A stretch of DNA of 64,000 nucleotides from Paracoccus sp. (in: a-proteobacteria). GTDB lineage: Bacteria > Pseudomonadota > Alphaproteobacteria > Rhodobacterales > Rhodobacteraceae. The stretch is from contig JAUNTZ010000004.1 of the NCBI GenBank assembly GCA_030538425.1, forward strand, positions 1 through 64,000. The letters run 5' to 3'. Under the pieces are notes generated by a model, which was not told where the DNA came from, did not search any database, and saw nothing but the letters and a program-made list of their open reading frames with translations. Positions 18,621-27,559 of the stretch are shown in pieces (positions within the stretch are counted from its first letter, which is position 1; each line of letters starts with the position of its first letter). A program made the position numbers and the translations under genes.

Positions 18621-19819
18621 CACGCCACCCCTCCGATCACCGTGGAAAATTGCACGATGGGCAAAGCGGGCCGCCATGTGTGACCGCCGCCCAAGCGCGC
18701 GGCCCGCGCCAGATCAACGCGCAGAAACTCGCCGCCCCAGAGCTCATGCAGCCCGGCCAGCCGCGATTGTGAGGCGATCGTCACGGCATTCGCGACCAGC
18801 CGCGCGCCCTTGGCCTGCGCCTCAAGCGCCGCGAGCAGCGCATCGGACAGCCCGCCCCCTATAAAGACCGCATCCGGGCGCGGCAGGCCCGCCAAGCCCT
18901 CGGGGGCGGGCAGGTTCACGATGCGCAGCCGGTCCTGGCCCATGGCACGGGCATTTCTCTCGATGCGGGCGGCACGGGCCCCGTCGGCTTCGATGGCGAT
19001 GGCGCGGTTGGCGGGGTGGCACAGCAGCCATTCGATGCCGATCGACCCCGAACCCGCGCCGATATCCCACAGCAATTCCCCCGCCACCGGCGCAAGCGCC
19101 GAGAGGGTCAGCGCGCGGACGGGGCGCTTGGTGATCTGGCCGTCATGTTCGAACAGCGCATCTGCGCGGCCCGAAGCTTGGGACAACGCAGGCCCGCCCG
19201 CCACCTCGACCGCAAGCGCGACCGGGTGGGCGGGCTGCACCGCAAAGCCCGCGGCAGTGGTCGCGGTGATCCGCTGATGCGGCCCGCCAAGCGATTCCAG
19301 CACGCTGACGCGCGAGGCACCAAAGCCTTGATCGTCCAGATAAGCCGCCGCCTCTGCCACCGCCTGACCGTCGCGCAACAGCACGATCAGCCGCGCGCCA
19401 GGGGCCAGATGCGGGCGCATCCGCGACAAAGGCGCGGCGTGCAGGCCAAGGCAGGCGCAATCCTCAAGCCGCCAGCCCATCGCCGCCGCTGCAAGCGAAA
19501 ATGTGGACGGCGCGAGCATGGCGCGCCACTCGCCGGGCGCCAGATGCGGGGCAAGGCTTGCCCCCGCGCCGAACCAGAACGGGTCACCCGAGGCCAGCAT
19601 CACCACCCGCCGCCCGCGCATCGCGAGCAGCCCCGCCACGCCCTCGGTCCATGGGACGGGCCATTCGCGCAGCTCGGCGCTCAGCTCGGGCAAAAGCGCC
19701 AGATGTCGCGCTGCGCCGGTCACGATTTCGGCGGCTTGCAGCGCGGCAAGGCTTGCGGGCGGCAGGCCGTCCGGTCCATCCTCGCCGATGCCGATAATGG
19801 TCAACCACGGATCAGCCAT
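18620..19819 (-). CDS. cobL: Precorrin-6Y C5,15-methyltransferase (decarboxylating)
   Basis: Methylates C5 and C15 and decarboxylates the acetate side chain at C12. 399 residues, a fusion of CbiE-like (N-terminal; LTIIGIGEDGPDGLPPAS) and CbiT-like (C-terminal; LLWDIGAGSGSIGIEWL with IAIEADGARAARI) methyltransferase domains. Its ATG and the ATG of cobK share two bases of a single CATG at 19817-19820, on opposite strands. An AAGGA eight bases upstream, inside cobK, is the likely ribosome-binding site. First gene of the run down to cobD. Confidence 0.95.
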   Translation of the reverse strand: MADPWLTIIGIGEDGPDGLPPASLAALQAAEIVTGAARHLALLPELSAELREWPVPWTEGVAGLLAMRGRRVVMLASGDPFWFGAGASLAPHLAPGEWRAMLAPSTFSLAAAAMGWRLEDCACLGLHAAPLSRMRPHLAPGARLIVLLRDGQAVAEAAAYLDDQGFGASRVSVLESLGGPHQRITATTAAGFAVQPAHPVALAVEVAGGPALSQASGRADALFEHDGQITKRPVRALTLSALAPVAGELLWDIGAGSGSIGIEWLLCHPANRAIAIEADGARAARIERNARAMGQDRLRIVNLPAPEGLAGLPRPDAVFIGGGLSDALLAALEAQAKGARLVANAVTIASQSRLAGLHELWGGEFLRVDLARAARLGGGHTWRPALPIVQFSTVIGGVA

Positions 19820-20564
19820 GCGCCATGTCCTTATTCTTGGCGGCACGCTTGAGGCAAGCGCGCTTGCCCGCGAACTGGCCGCGCGCGGCATCCGCGCGAC
19901 CCTGTCCTATGCGGGCCGGACCGAGAGCCCGCGCGCGCAGCCGGTCGACTTGCGTATCGGCGGCTTTGGTGGGGCCGGGGGGCTGGCGGACTGGATGCGC
20001 GCCCATGGCGTGACCCATCTGGTCGATGCCACCCATCCCTTTGCCGCGCAGATTAGCGCCAATGCGGTGGCGGCGAGCCGCGCCGCCCTTGTGCCGCTGA
20101 TCGCGCTGAGCCGCCCCGCATGGCAGGCGGGGGCGGGCGACGTTTGGCAGCATGTCGCGGATATCGCGGGCGCGGTTGCCGCGCTGCAAGGCCCCGCGCG
20201 GCGGGTGTTTCTGGCCACGGGGCGGCAAAATCTTGGCGATTTCGCGGCCCAAACGCAACATTTCTACCTTTTGCGGCTGGTGGACCGGCCCGAGGCCCCG
20301 CCCTTGCCCGATTGCGCCGTGGTCGTGGATCGAGGCCCCTTCACCGTCGCGGGCGATACCGCCCTGATGGCCGCGCATCGCATTGATCTGGTCGTGGCCA
20401 AGAACGCAGGCGGCACGGGCGCGAGCGCCAAGCTGGAGGCCGCCCGCGCGCTTGGCCTGCCGGTGCTGATGATCGACCGGCCCGCGATTCCCGCGCGGCC
20501 CGAGGCGCAAACCGTCGTGGATGTTCTCGACTGGCTGGATCATGGCACCGACCTTGGCGTGTAA
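19818..20564 (+). CDS. cobK: Precorrin-6A reductase
   Basis: NADPH-dependent reduction of precorrin-6A. 248 residues. N-terminal nucleotide-binding region HVLILGGTLEASALAREL, then LVDATHPFAAQISANA, the family signature, and the VVAKNAGGTGASAKLEAA block near the C-terminus. It is the only plus-strand gene in this part of the cluster, back to back with cobL (shared CATG) and convergent with cobJ, with a duplicated junction between them. A complete copy of its last 15 codons occurs 182 bp downstream. Confidence 0.94.
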   Translation: MRHVLILGGTLEASALARELAARGIRATLSYAGRTESPRAQPVDLRIGGFGGAGGLADWMRAHGVTHLVDATHPFAAQISANAVAASRAALVPLIALSRPAWQAGAGDVWQHVADIAGAVAALQGPARRVFLATGRQNLGDFAAQTQHFYLLRLVDRPEAPPLPDCAVVVDRGPFTVAGDTALMAAHRIDLVVAKNAGGTGASAKLEAARALGLPVLMIDRPAIPARPEAQTVVDVLDWLDHGTDLGV

Positions 20565-20883
20565 AGCCAGCCGCCAACCCGCCGCGTCCGGCTGGAGCCG
20601 ATGATGATCACCGTGCGCATATCGGCCATCTCGGGTCGCGCCTCGCGCAGCGCCACGGTGTGCAGCACCTCTTCCGGTGTGGTGACGGTGCGGGCGAAGC
20701 CGATGTTCTCGACTGGCTGGATCATGGCGCCGACCTTGGCGTGTAAAGCCAGCCGCTAACCCGCCGCGTCCGGCTGGAGCCGATGATGACCACGGTGCGC
20801 ATATCGGCCATCTCGGGTCGCGCCTCGCGCAACTCCACGGTGCGCAGCGCCTCGTCCGGTGTGGTGACGGCGCGGGCGAACAG
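20520..20883. repeat. Duplicated cobK/cobJ convergent junction (182-bp unit, two copies)
   Basis: Units start at 20520 and 20702 with GATGTTCTCGACTGGCTGGA. Each unit contains the last codons of cobK on the plus strand and the last 51 codons of cobJ on the minus strand. The left unit carries the true cobK end and an orphan cobJ end; the right unit carries the true cobJ end and an orphan cobK end (DVLDWLDHGADLGV, stop). Differences are scattered substitutions, with no indel seen by eye. Confidence 0.9.
20540..20725 (-). pseudogene. Orphan copy of the cobJ 3' end
   Basis: A 61-residue open frame. After eight residues read from antisense cobK DNA (MIQPVENI), it matches the CobJ C-terminus (LREARPEMADMRTVIIIG, SSRTRR, GWLYTPRS) with about nine substitutions in 51 positions. 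Its ATG overlaps the cobJ stop, so it could be translated by re-initiation. The frame is intact, which suggests a moderately recent duplication. Confidence 0.8.
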
Positions 20884-21459
20884 GATCAGCCGTTCCGGTT
20901 CGCAGCATTCGCGCAGGATCTCAAGTGTGCGCACAAACCCCTCGGGCCGCGAAGCCGAGCGCGGATTATAAAGCGCAATCGCGAAATCCCCCTCAAGCGC
21001 AAGGCGCAACCGGCGCTCGATCAGCGACCACGGCTTGAGATTGTCCGACAGGTTGATCGCGCAAAAATCATGGCCCAAAGGCGCGCCCGCCCGCGCCGAT
21101 GCGGCCAGCATCGCGGTGATCCCGGGCAGAATACGGATATCCAGATCGCGCCATTCGGGCGGGCCTGCCTCAACCGCCTCGAACAGGGCCGAGGCCATGG
21201 CAAAGACCCCCGGATCGCCCGATGAGGCCACCACCACCCGCCGCCCCGCTGCTGCAAGCGTCAGCGCGTGACGGGCGCGGTCCAGCTCAACCCGGTTGTC
21301 TGACGCATGACGGGTCAGGCCCGGGCGGTCCGCCACGCGGGCGACATAGGGGAAATAGCCGATCAGGTCCTCGGCCTCGGCCAAGGCCGCGCTCACCTCA
21401 GGGGTGACAAGCGCCTCATCCCCCGGACCCAGACCCGCGACCGCGACCCAGCCGCTCAT
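20722..21459 (-). CDS. cobJ: Precorrin-3B C17-methyltransferase
   Basis: SAM-dependent methylation at C17 with ring contraction. 245 residues from ATG at 21459. N-terminus VAVAGLGPGDEALVTPE is the SAM loop; VVVASSGDPGVFAMAS, ILPGITAMLAASARAGAPLG and FAIALYNPRSASRPE are further family blocks. The start overlaps the stop of a 57-codon ORF in ATGA, so a longer in-frame start is unnecessary. Its last 51 codons are duplicated just downstream. Confidence 0.95.
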   Translation of the reverse strand: MSGWVAVAGLGPGDEALVTPEVSAALAEAEDLIGYFPYVARVADRPGLTRHASDNRVELDRARHALTLAAAGRRVVVASSGDPGVFAMASALFEAVEAGPPEWRDLDIRILPGITAMLAASARAGAPLGHDFCAINLSDNLKPWSLIERRLRLALEGDFAIALYNPRSASRPEGFVRTLEILRECCEPERLILFARAVTTPDEALRTVELREARPEMADMRTVVIIGSSRTRRVSGWLYTPRSAP

Positions 21460-21629
21460 CGCTGCACCGTGACAGGCTGCTGCCCGGTGGGGCGCGCCGC
21501 CTTGACCGTGATCTGATCCACCTGCCGGGCCATCATGGTCGGGTGCCCGGCCCCACGCCAACCCGAGCCACCACGACCCGCCGGATCAAGGCCATCGCCC
21601 CGCTTAATCCGCCTTTCCCAACCGCTCAT
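21456..21629 (-). CDS. Small unknown ORF between cobI and cobJ (57 residues)
   Basis: An ATG-initiated 57-codon frame exactly fills the gap between cobI and cobJ, with ATGA overlaps at both ends. It starts MSGWERRIKRGDG, is rich in Gly and Arg in the first half and ends in QQPVTVQR. No known family is recognised. The first codons resemble those of cobJ (MSGW), and the DNA around both ATGs is alike for about 13 bases, so it may have arisen by a local duplication. The double overlap argues that it is translated, perhaps only to carry ribosomes from cobI to cobJ. Confidence 0.5.
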   Translation of the reverse strand: MSGWERRIKRGDGLDPAGRGGSGWRGAGHPTMMARQVDQITVKAARPTGQQPVTVQR

Positions 21630-22351
21630 GGCCGCCGCCCCGCGCCGTGGATCAGCAGGATCGAGAAATAGGGCGTCACATCGCCCGCCTCGGACAAGGG
21701 CAGGATGCGCTGACCCTCCATCTGGGCGAACTGGACCAGAACCGCCTCATCCTCGCGACCCGCGCGGGCCAGGGCGCGGCGCAGCTTGGGCAGGTGGCGA
21801 CCGATCTTCATCACCACGGCGGCATCGGTATCGGCCAGACGCCGGGCCAGATCGTCCTCGGGCATGGTCGCGGTCAGCACGGTGAGGACGTCATCGCCCC
21901 ATGTGATCGGCTGGCCCGAGGCCGTCCATGCCCCCGACATGCCGGTGATCCCCGGCACGACCTCAACCGGGACCACGCCCGACAGGCGGGTGTAAAGATG
22001 CATGAAACTGCCGTAAAAGAACGGGTCGCCCTCACACAGCACGACGACATCGTGACCGGCCTGCGCAAGCGCCACCAGACGCGCGGTTTCCTCGGCATAA
22101 AAGCCTGAAAGCGCGGCATTATAGGCCGGATCGTCCAGCGGGATCTCGGTCGTGACGGGGTATTCCATCGCGATTTCAACCGCGCCATCGGGGATCAGAC
22201 CCTCGACAATCTTGCGCGCCCGCCCGCGCCGCCCCGCCTTGCGGAAAAACGCCACATGAGAGGCCGCGCGCAGCAGCCGGTCGGCGCGCACGCTCATCAG
22301 GTCGGCGGCACCGGGGCCGAGACCCAGGCCGTAAATCGTCCCCACGCTCAT
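21626..22351 (-). CDS. cobI: Precorrin-2 C20-methyltransferase
   Basis: SAM-dependent methylation of precorrin-2 at C20, the entry step of the corrin-specific branch. 241 residues. The SAM loop is YGLGLGPGAADLMSVRA at about 7-23; VVVLCEGDPFFYGSFMHLY and VEVVPGITGMSGAW are the other conserved blocks. ATGA overlaps with cobH upstream and the 57-codon ORF downstream. Confidence 0.96.
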   Translation of the reverse strand: MSVGTIYGLGLGPGAADLMSVRADRLLRAASHVAFFRKAGRRGRARKIVEGLIPDGAVEIAMEYPVTTEIPLDDPAYNAALSGFYAEETARLVALAQAGHDVVVLCEGDPFFYGSFMHLYTRLSGVVPVEVVPGITGMSGAWTASGQPITWGDDVLTVLTATMPEDDLARRLADTDAAVVMKIGRHLPKLRRALARAGREDEAVLVQFAQMEGQRILPLSEAGDVTPYFSILLIHGAGRRP

Positions 22352-22977
22352 TCCGCGCGGCTCGCAAGCGCGTTCAGCGCGGCCGCCGTGATGGCTGAAC
22401 CGCCCAAGCGCCCCTCAACGATAAGGCAAGGCACCGGCGGCGCGGCCCACAGCGCGGCCTTGGACTCGGCGGCGCCCACAAAACCCACCGGGAAGCCGAT
22501 GATCGCTGCGGGGCGCGGACAGGCGGGGTCCTCCAGCATGTTGAGCAGGTGGAACAGCGCGGTCGGTGCATTGCCGATCGCCACCACCGCGCCCGCCAGC
22601 CGGTCGCGCCACAGCTCAAGCGCCGCTGCGGATCGGGTGTTGCCCATATCTGCCGCCAGATCCGGCACGCGCGGATCGTTCAGCGTGCAGATCACCTCAT
22701 TGCCCGCAGGCAGCCGCGCGCGGGTCACGCCGCGCTCAACCATATGCGCATCGCAAAAGATCGGCGCGCCCGAGGCCAGCGCCAGCCGCGCGGTGGTCGA
22801 AAATTCGGGCGTCATGCGGATAAAGGGGGCCAGCTCGACCATCCCCGCCGCATGGATCATCCGCACGGCAATCGGTTCCTCATCCGGGGTGAACCGGGCC
22901 AGATCGGCCTCGGCGCGGATCGTGGCAAAGGACTGGCGATAGATCGCCGCGCCGTCAGTCTCATAGAAATGGGGCAT
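22348..22977 (-). CDS. cobH: Precorrin-8X methylmutase
   Basis: Moves the C11 methyl group to C12 to give hydrogenobyrinic acid. 209 residues. Family features: MPHFYETDGAAIYRQSF at the N-terminus, RMIHAAGMVELAP with the catalytic His, PIFCDAHMVERGVTR and AAIIGFPVGFVGAAESK. It overlaps the end of cobG by 17 bases and the start of cobI by four. Confidence 0.96.
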   Translation of the reverse strand: MPHFYETDGAAIYRQSFATIRAEADLARFTPDEEPIAVRMIHAAGMVELAPFIRMTPEFSTTARLALASGAPIFCDAHMVERGVTRARLPAGNEVICTLNDPRVPDLAADMGNTRSAAALELWRDRLAGAVVAIGNAPTALFHLLNMLEDPACPRPAAIIGFPVGFVGAAESKAALWAAPPVPCLIVEGRLGGSAITAAALNALASRAE

Positions 22978-24331
22978 TCGGGTCTCGGAACAGGTGCAGG
23001 ATTACGGTTTCGGTCAGCTTTTCGCGGCTGGGCGGGTCGGATGCAAGCCCGTCTTGGATCAGGTCAAAGCGGCCTTCTCGCCCGGTCAGGGTGACGGCGG
23101 CAGGGCGCGCCCGCGCGCAGCCCTTGGCGCAGCCCGAGACATGCAGCCGCCCCTTGATATGGGGGGCAAGCGCGCGGGCAAGCGCATGGGTCGCGACCGT
23201 GGCCTGCGGGCAAAGCGGCGCGCCGGCGCAGGCATCCACCCGCAGAAGGGGGTTGGCCGGGTCGCGGATCAGCGCGGGCGGCGCGGGTGCATCGCTGAGT
23301 ATGATGCGCCAGGGCGTCACCCGCAGACCCGCAGCGCCAATCGCCGCCAGATCGTCGGCGCTGATCTGGCCAAAGGCGAGACCCAAGGCGCCCGGCCCCG
23401 GTTTGATCGCCGGGCGCGGTGGCAGGGCGGGCAGGCGCGGCGCGGCCCAGTCCGGCAGCGCTGCGTCAAGCCGCGCCATGCGCGTGGGGGGGCGGTGGTT
23501 GGGTGATCGCGGGGTGGGAGATTGTTGGTCGGGCGAGTGCGGTCTGCGCGATTGCGGGTCGGGCCATTGCGGGGTTGGCATTTGCGGGGCATAGCGGTGG
23601 CGGGGTGCGTTCTGCTCCGCAGGCGGCACCGGGTGAGCGGTCGAGGCGCGGATCAGGTTAGGTTCCGCGCTGAGGGGGGCCTGATCCTTGGCGTGGTCCA
23701 ATGCGCCGTTGTGTTCGTCGGCTGTCGCCGCGTCGTCACCACGCGCATCACCCCCCCTGAGCCGAGCCTCGGCAAACCAATGCGCCAGCCGGATCAGCGC
23801 GTCGATCTCACCCTCATGCGGCAGCAGACAGCCCCACTCGCGGCCATCGGCGCGCAGGATCAGCCCCTCGGCGGCGCGCTCAATCCGCAGATCGGCGGGC
23901 GCGTCTGTCAGGATCGGGGCGGGGCCTGCGTCAATCGCAAAGCCGAACTTGGCGGGCAGGTCGGGCAGTTCCTCCAGCCGCGCGGCCAGTTCCGCCGACA
24001 GCCGCGCCGTGTCGTCGCCCTCCTGCCAGTCGGGCGCGGTCAGGATATTGCGCCGCGCCTCGGTCGCGGCATCTGCATCCAGAAGCCCGGCTGCGGCAAG
24101 CATCTCTTGCGCCGGGGCCACATTCTGGGCCGCAATGCCACGGATTTGCAGATTGGCGCGGTTGGTCAGGTCGATCAGCCCCGCGCCAAAGCGCCGCGCG
24201 GCCTCGGCAATCGCGGCGACCTCGGCCCCGCTCAGCGCCGCCTGTCGCGGGCGCACCCGGATGATGAACCCGTCGCCCGATTCCATCGGGCGCAGCGCGC
24301 CGGGGCACCAGCCTTTGACGCGCCCGCTCAT
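22961..24331 (-). CDS. cobG: Precorrin-3B synthase with an expanded proline-rich linker
   Basis: Oxygen-dependent monooxygenase of the aerobic pathway, related to sulfite/nitrite reductases. 456 residues from ATG at 24331, which overlaps the cobN stop in ATGA. The N-terminal half has the GDGFIIRVRPRQAALSGAE and LTNRANLQIRG blocks. The Fe-S/siroheme-type cysteines are in CAGAPLC and SGCAKGCARARPA near residues 380-425. Between the halves is a low-complexity linker rich in Pro, Ser, Gln and His, encoded by a 15-bp tandem repeat. The frame stays open through it. Confidence 0.92.
   Translation of the reverse strand: MSGRVKGWCPGALRPMESGDGFIIRVRPRQAALSGAEVAAIAEAARRFGAGLIDLTNRANLQIRGIAAQNVAPAQEMLAAAGLLDADAATEARRNILTAPDWQEGDDTARLSAELAARLEELPDLPAKFGFAIDAGPAPILTDAPADLRIERAAEGLILRADGREWGCLLPHEGEIDALIRLAHWFAEARLRGGDARGDDAATADEHNGALDHAKDQAPLSAEPNLIRASTAHPVPPAEQNAPRHRYAPQMPTPQWPDPQSRRPHSPDQQSPTPRSPNHRPPTRMARLDAALPDWAAPRLPALPPRPAIKPGPGALGLAFGQISADDLAAIGAAGLRVTPWRIILSDAPAPPALIRDPANPLLRVDACAGAPLCPQATVATHALARALAPHIKGRLHVSGCAKGCARARPAAVTLTGREGRFDLIQDGLASDPPSREKLTETVILHLFRDPNAPFL
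23493..23597. repeat. 15-bp tandem repeat inside cobG
   Basis: At least seven diverged 15-bp units in a row; the best are TGCGGGTCGGGCCAT and TGCGGGGTTGGCATT, with a weaker eighth unit after. On the coding (minus) strand each unit gives five codons, read as PTPQW, PDPQS, RRPHS, PDQQS, PTPRS, PNHRP. The array sits in the linker between the two domains of CobG, so length changes would be tolerated. Confidence 0.8.
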
Positions 24332-27300
24332 GCCGCGTCCCCGTCCATGGCGGCGGCGATGCTGTTGCGCCGCGTGACCCATAGCCCCGCCGCCCGCAGC
24401 GCCGCAAACTGCGCCTGCATCGCCGCCAGAGCGGCGGGGTTCTCGCGCTCCAGAAAAGCGCGGATCGCGGCATCGCCCAATGTCGCATCATAATAAAGAT
24501 CGAAGGCCGCATCGCTGACCGCATCGGCCAGATGCGCGAAAGCCGCCATGTGATCAAGCGTTGCGGCGATTTCCGCAGCGCCGCGAAAGCTGTGCCGCAT
24601 CATGCCCGAAAGCCAGTCGGGATTGGCGGCGCGGGCGCGTGTGATGCGCGCGACCTCCTCGGGAAGGCTGCGGGCGCGGGGGCGGGCGGGGTCGGTCGCG
24701 TCCAGATGCCAGATGGCGGCCTGCCCGCCGGTGACGCCTTGGGCTGCGGCAAAGCCCGCCTCATGGGCGGCATAATCGGCGGCCAGCAGCAGGTCGCTTT
24801 CGGGCAGATCCTGCGCATGGACAAAGGCATCCGCCACAGCCACCCGCGCCCGCAGCCCGGCCTCATCGGCGCGGCCCAGATCAAGCGCATGGGATGAGGC
24901 GGCAAGCCAAGCGCGCCCCGCCCGCGCGCGCGCATCATCCGACAGATCGGCCGAAGGGTCGCCCATCCCCGCGCCATAACTGCCGGGCGCGGGGCCAAAG
25001 ACGCGCGCGCCCTGCGCCTGACCGGCATAAGGGTTCCAGTCGGCGGCCTCATCGCGCGCCGAGAGCGCCCGGACCGCTTGCGCGAACAGCTGCGGCAGGG
25101 TCGGGAAGGCGTCGCGGAAGAGGCCCGAGACACGCAAGGTCACGTCAAGCCGGGGGTAGTCCAGCTCAGTCACCGGGACGATCTCAACCCCCGAGACCCG
25201 GCCTGAACTCTCGTCCCAGACGGGCTTTGCCCCGATCAGCGACAGCGCCATGGCGAATTCCTCGCCCGCCGTGCGCATCGTGGCCGAGCCCCACAGGTCG
25301 ACCACCAGCCCGCGCGGATAATCGCCGTGATCCTGCAGATGCCGCCGGATCAGTTCCGCCGCCAGCCGCTGACCCTGTGCGAAGGCCGCGCGGGTCGGCA
25401 CCGCGCGCGGGTCCACCGCAAACAGGTTGCGCCCGGTGGGCTTCACATCCGAACGCCCCCGCGCCGGGCTGCCCGACGGCCCCGCCGCCACGAAACGCGC
25501 GTCCAGCGCGGCCAGCAGCCCCGCGCGTTCCGCCGCGCCACATTCGCCCGCGCCGTAGATATGCAGCCCATCGCCGAATCGGCTGTCCTTTACGTCGCAG
25601 ACAAAGCTGTCCAGCCGCGTGATCGCCTCGGCGGCCTCGGTGTCGGGGGCAAGGCCCAGTTCGGCCTCCAGCCCCAAGGCGGTGGCCTCGGCGCGGATAT
25701 CCTCTTGCAGCCGGTCGCGGCGGCGCGGGTCGAGCCCGTCGGCGGTCGCGAATTCGTCCAGCAGAGCCTCAAGCTGGCCCAAGCCCGCCGCCCGGCCCGC
25801 CGTGACCAGAGGCGGCGGCAGATGGCCCAGCGTGACCGCGCCCAGGCGGCGCTTGGCCTGCGCGGCCTCGCCCGGGTCGTTGGCGATGAAGGGATAAACC
25901 ACCGGCAGCGGCCCGGTCAGCGCCTCGGGCCAGCATGCGTCCGACAGCGCCACCGCCTTGCCCGGCAGCCATTCCAGCGTGCCATGCGCGCCCAGATGGA
26001 TCAGCGCATCGGCGCGGGTTTGCAGCCAAAGATAGAAGGCGACATAGGCATGGCGCGGCTGGCGGGACAGGTCGTGATAGTCTTCGGCGCGGGCATCCGA
26101 GCGCCCTCGCTCCGGCTGCGCAGCGATCAGCAGGCGACCCGCCCAAATCGCGCGAAACCGGAACGCACCACCTCTGCAATCGGGGTCGTCCTCCGGCGCG
26201 CCCCAAGCCGCCGTCACGGACTGTTGCAGCGCGTCGGGCAGGCGGGCGAATGCCGCGCGATAGTCGGCCAGCCCAAAGCCGATCTCCGCCTCATGCAGCG
26301 CCTCCATATCCGGCGGCTGCACATCATACCCCGCCTCGGCCAGCATCGCGGCAATCGCTTGGGCCGAGGCCAGCGCATCAAGCCCGACCGCATGGGCGAT
26401 CTGCCATGGCTTGCCCGGATAAGAGGACAGCACCATGGCCAGCCTGCGCTCTGCCGGCGCAAGGCTGCCCAGCCGGGCAAGCGCGGCAATGCGGGCGGCG
26501 GTGGCGCGGATGCGGGCGGGCTCGGGGGCGTGACGGGCGGGGGCGAATTGCAGCGCCTCGGACCGCGCGGCCTGCTCCTTGAAACTGACCACGCCGCCAA
26601 AGATATGCCCGTCGATCTCAGGCAGGACCACATGCATGGCCAGATCGGCGGGCGAGAGGCCGCGCTCGGCCCCCGCCCAAGCCGCGCGGTCGGAGGTCGC
26701 ATGGGCGATCTGCACGACCGGCACCCCGCAATCCAAGGGCGCCTCAGCCGCATCCCGCGCGGAAAACCCCGTCGCCGAGACCACGATGCGCGGCGCCAGA
26801 TGCTCCAGCCAGCGGCGCACAAAAGCGCGGGCCTCAGCCGCCTTGAGGCTGGGGACATAAAGCCCGATCACGTCGAATCCCTGCGCGTCAAGCTCTGCCG
26901 CCAAGGCGTCAAGCGCGGCCAGATCACCGGCTGCGGCCCAAGCGCGGTAAAACACCATGACCACGCGGGGGCGGCTGGCCTGTAGATGAAAAGCGGCAGG
27001 GCAGGCGGCGCAGCCCGCTTGCCGATCCCATGCGCCCGCAAGCGGCAGTTCCGCATCCGGCGCGGGCGCGGTCGGATAAGACAGCCCCGCCGCGCCCGCC
27101 AGCAGGGCCAAAGCCTGCCCCGCCGCCGCCGTGCCCCCCGTCTCGCAGAGTTTGCGCAACCGATCGAGCAGCGGCGCGGGCAGGGTCGAGGCCGCCTCAA
27201 GCGCCGCATCGGGCCTGCCATCGGCGGGCAGAACCGCCAGCGCGATGCCGCGCGCCCGGGCCAGTCGCGACAGTTGCGCAAGCCCGTAATCCCAATAGGC

Positions 27301-27558
27301 CGCCCCGCCGATCAGCCGGACCAGCACCGCGCGCGCCCCCGACAGGGTCACATCCAGATAGTGATCGACCGAAAGCGGATGGCGCAGCAGGCTCAGATTG
27401 GCGAGCAGAAGCGACGGGCCGCCCCGATGCGCTGCGGCGAAACTCGCAAGCTCACTGTCCGAATAGGACAGCACCGCCAGATCGGCGGGCGTCTGGCCCG
27501 GATCGGCGGGGCTGTCGCTTTCCTCCAGCCCGTGACGCTCACGAAAGACGACATGCAT
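24328..27558 (-). CDS. cobN: Aerobic cobaltochelatase subunit CobN
   Basis: Large subunit that inserts cobalt into hydrogenobyrinic acid a,c-diamide together with CobS/CobT chelatase subunits, which are not in this window. 1076 residues, somewhat shorter than the about 1250 of Pseudomonas CobN. Typical blocks include LIHLGAHGTLEWLPGKAVAL, DLWGSATMRTAGEEFAMALS and RGLVVDLWG; the magnesium/cobalt chelatase H-subunit fold is clear. It starts one base after the cobW stop and overlaps cobG in ATGA. Confidence 0.96.
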   Translation of the reverse strand: MHVVFRERHGLEESDSPADPGQTPADLAVLSYSDSELASFAAAHRGGPSLLLANLSLLRHPLSVDHYLDVTLSGARAVLVRLIGGAAYWDYGLAQLSRLARARGIALAVLPADGRPDAALEAASTLPAPLLDRLRKLCETGGTAAAGQALALLAGAAGLSYPTAPAPDAELPLAGAWDRQAGCAACPAAFHLQASRPRVVMVFYRAWAAAGDLAALDALAAELDAQGFDVIGLYVPSLKAAEARAFVRRWLEHLAPRIVVSATGFSARDAAEAPLDCGVPVVQIAHATSDRAAWAGAERGLSPADLAMHVVLPEIDGHIFGGVVSFKEQAARSEALQFAPARHAPEPARIRATAARIAALARLGSLAPAERRLAMVLSSYPGKPWQIAHAVGLDALASAQAIAAMLAEAGYDVQPPDMEALHEAEIGFGLADYRAAFARLPDALQQSVTAAWGAPEDDPDCRGGAFRFRAIWAGRLLIAAQPERGRSDARAEDYHDLSRQPRHAYVAFYLWLQTRADALIHLGAHGTLEWLPGKAVALSDACWPEALTGPLPVVYPFIANDPGEAAQAKRRLGAVTLGHLPPPLVTAGRAAGLGQLEALLDEFATADGLDPRRRDRLQEDIRAEATALGLEAELGLAPDTEAAEAITRLDSFVCDVKDSRFGDGLHIYGAGECGAAERAGLLAALDARFVAAGPSGSPARGRSDVKPTGRNLFAVDPRAVPTRAAFAQGQRLAAELIRRHLQDHGDYPRGLVVDLWGSATMRTAGEEFAMALSLIGAKPVWDESSGRVSGVEIVPVTELDYPRLDVTLRVSGLFRDAFPTLPQLFAQAVRALSARDEAADWNPYAGQAQGARVFGPAPGSYGAGMGDPSADLSDDARARAGRAWLAASSHALDLGRADEAGLRARVAVADAFVHAQDLPESDLLLAADYAAHEAGFAAAQGVTGGQAAIWHLDATDPARPRARSLPEEVARITRARAANPDWLSGMMRHSFRGAAEIAATLDHMAAFAHLADAVSDAAFDLYYDATLGDAAIRAFLERENPAALAAMQAQFAALRAAGLWVTRRNSIAAAMDGDAA

Positions 27559-27559
27559 G

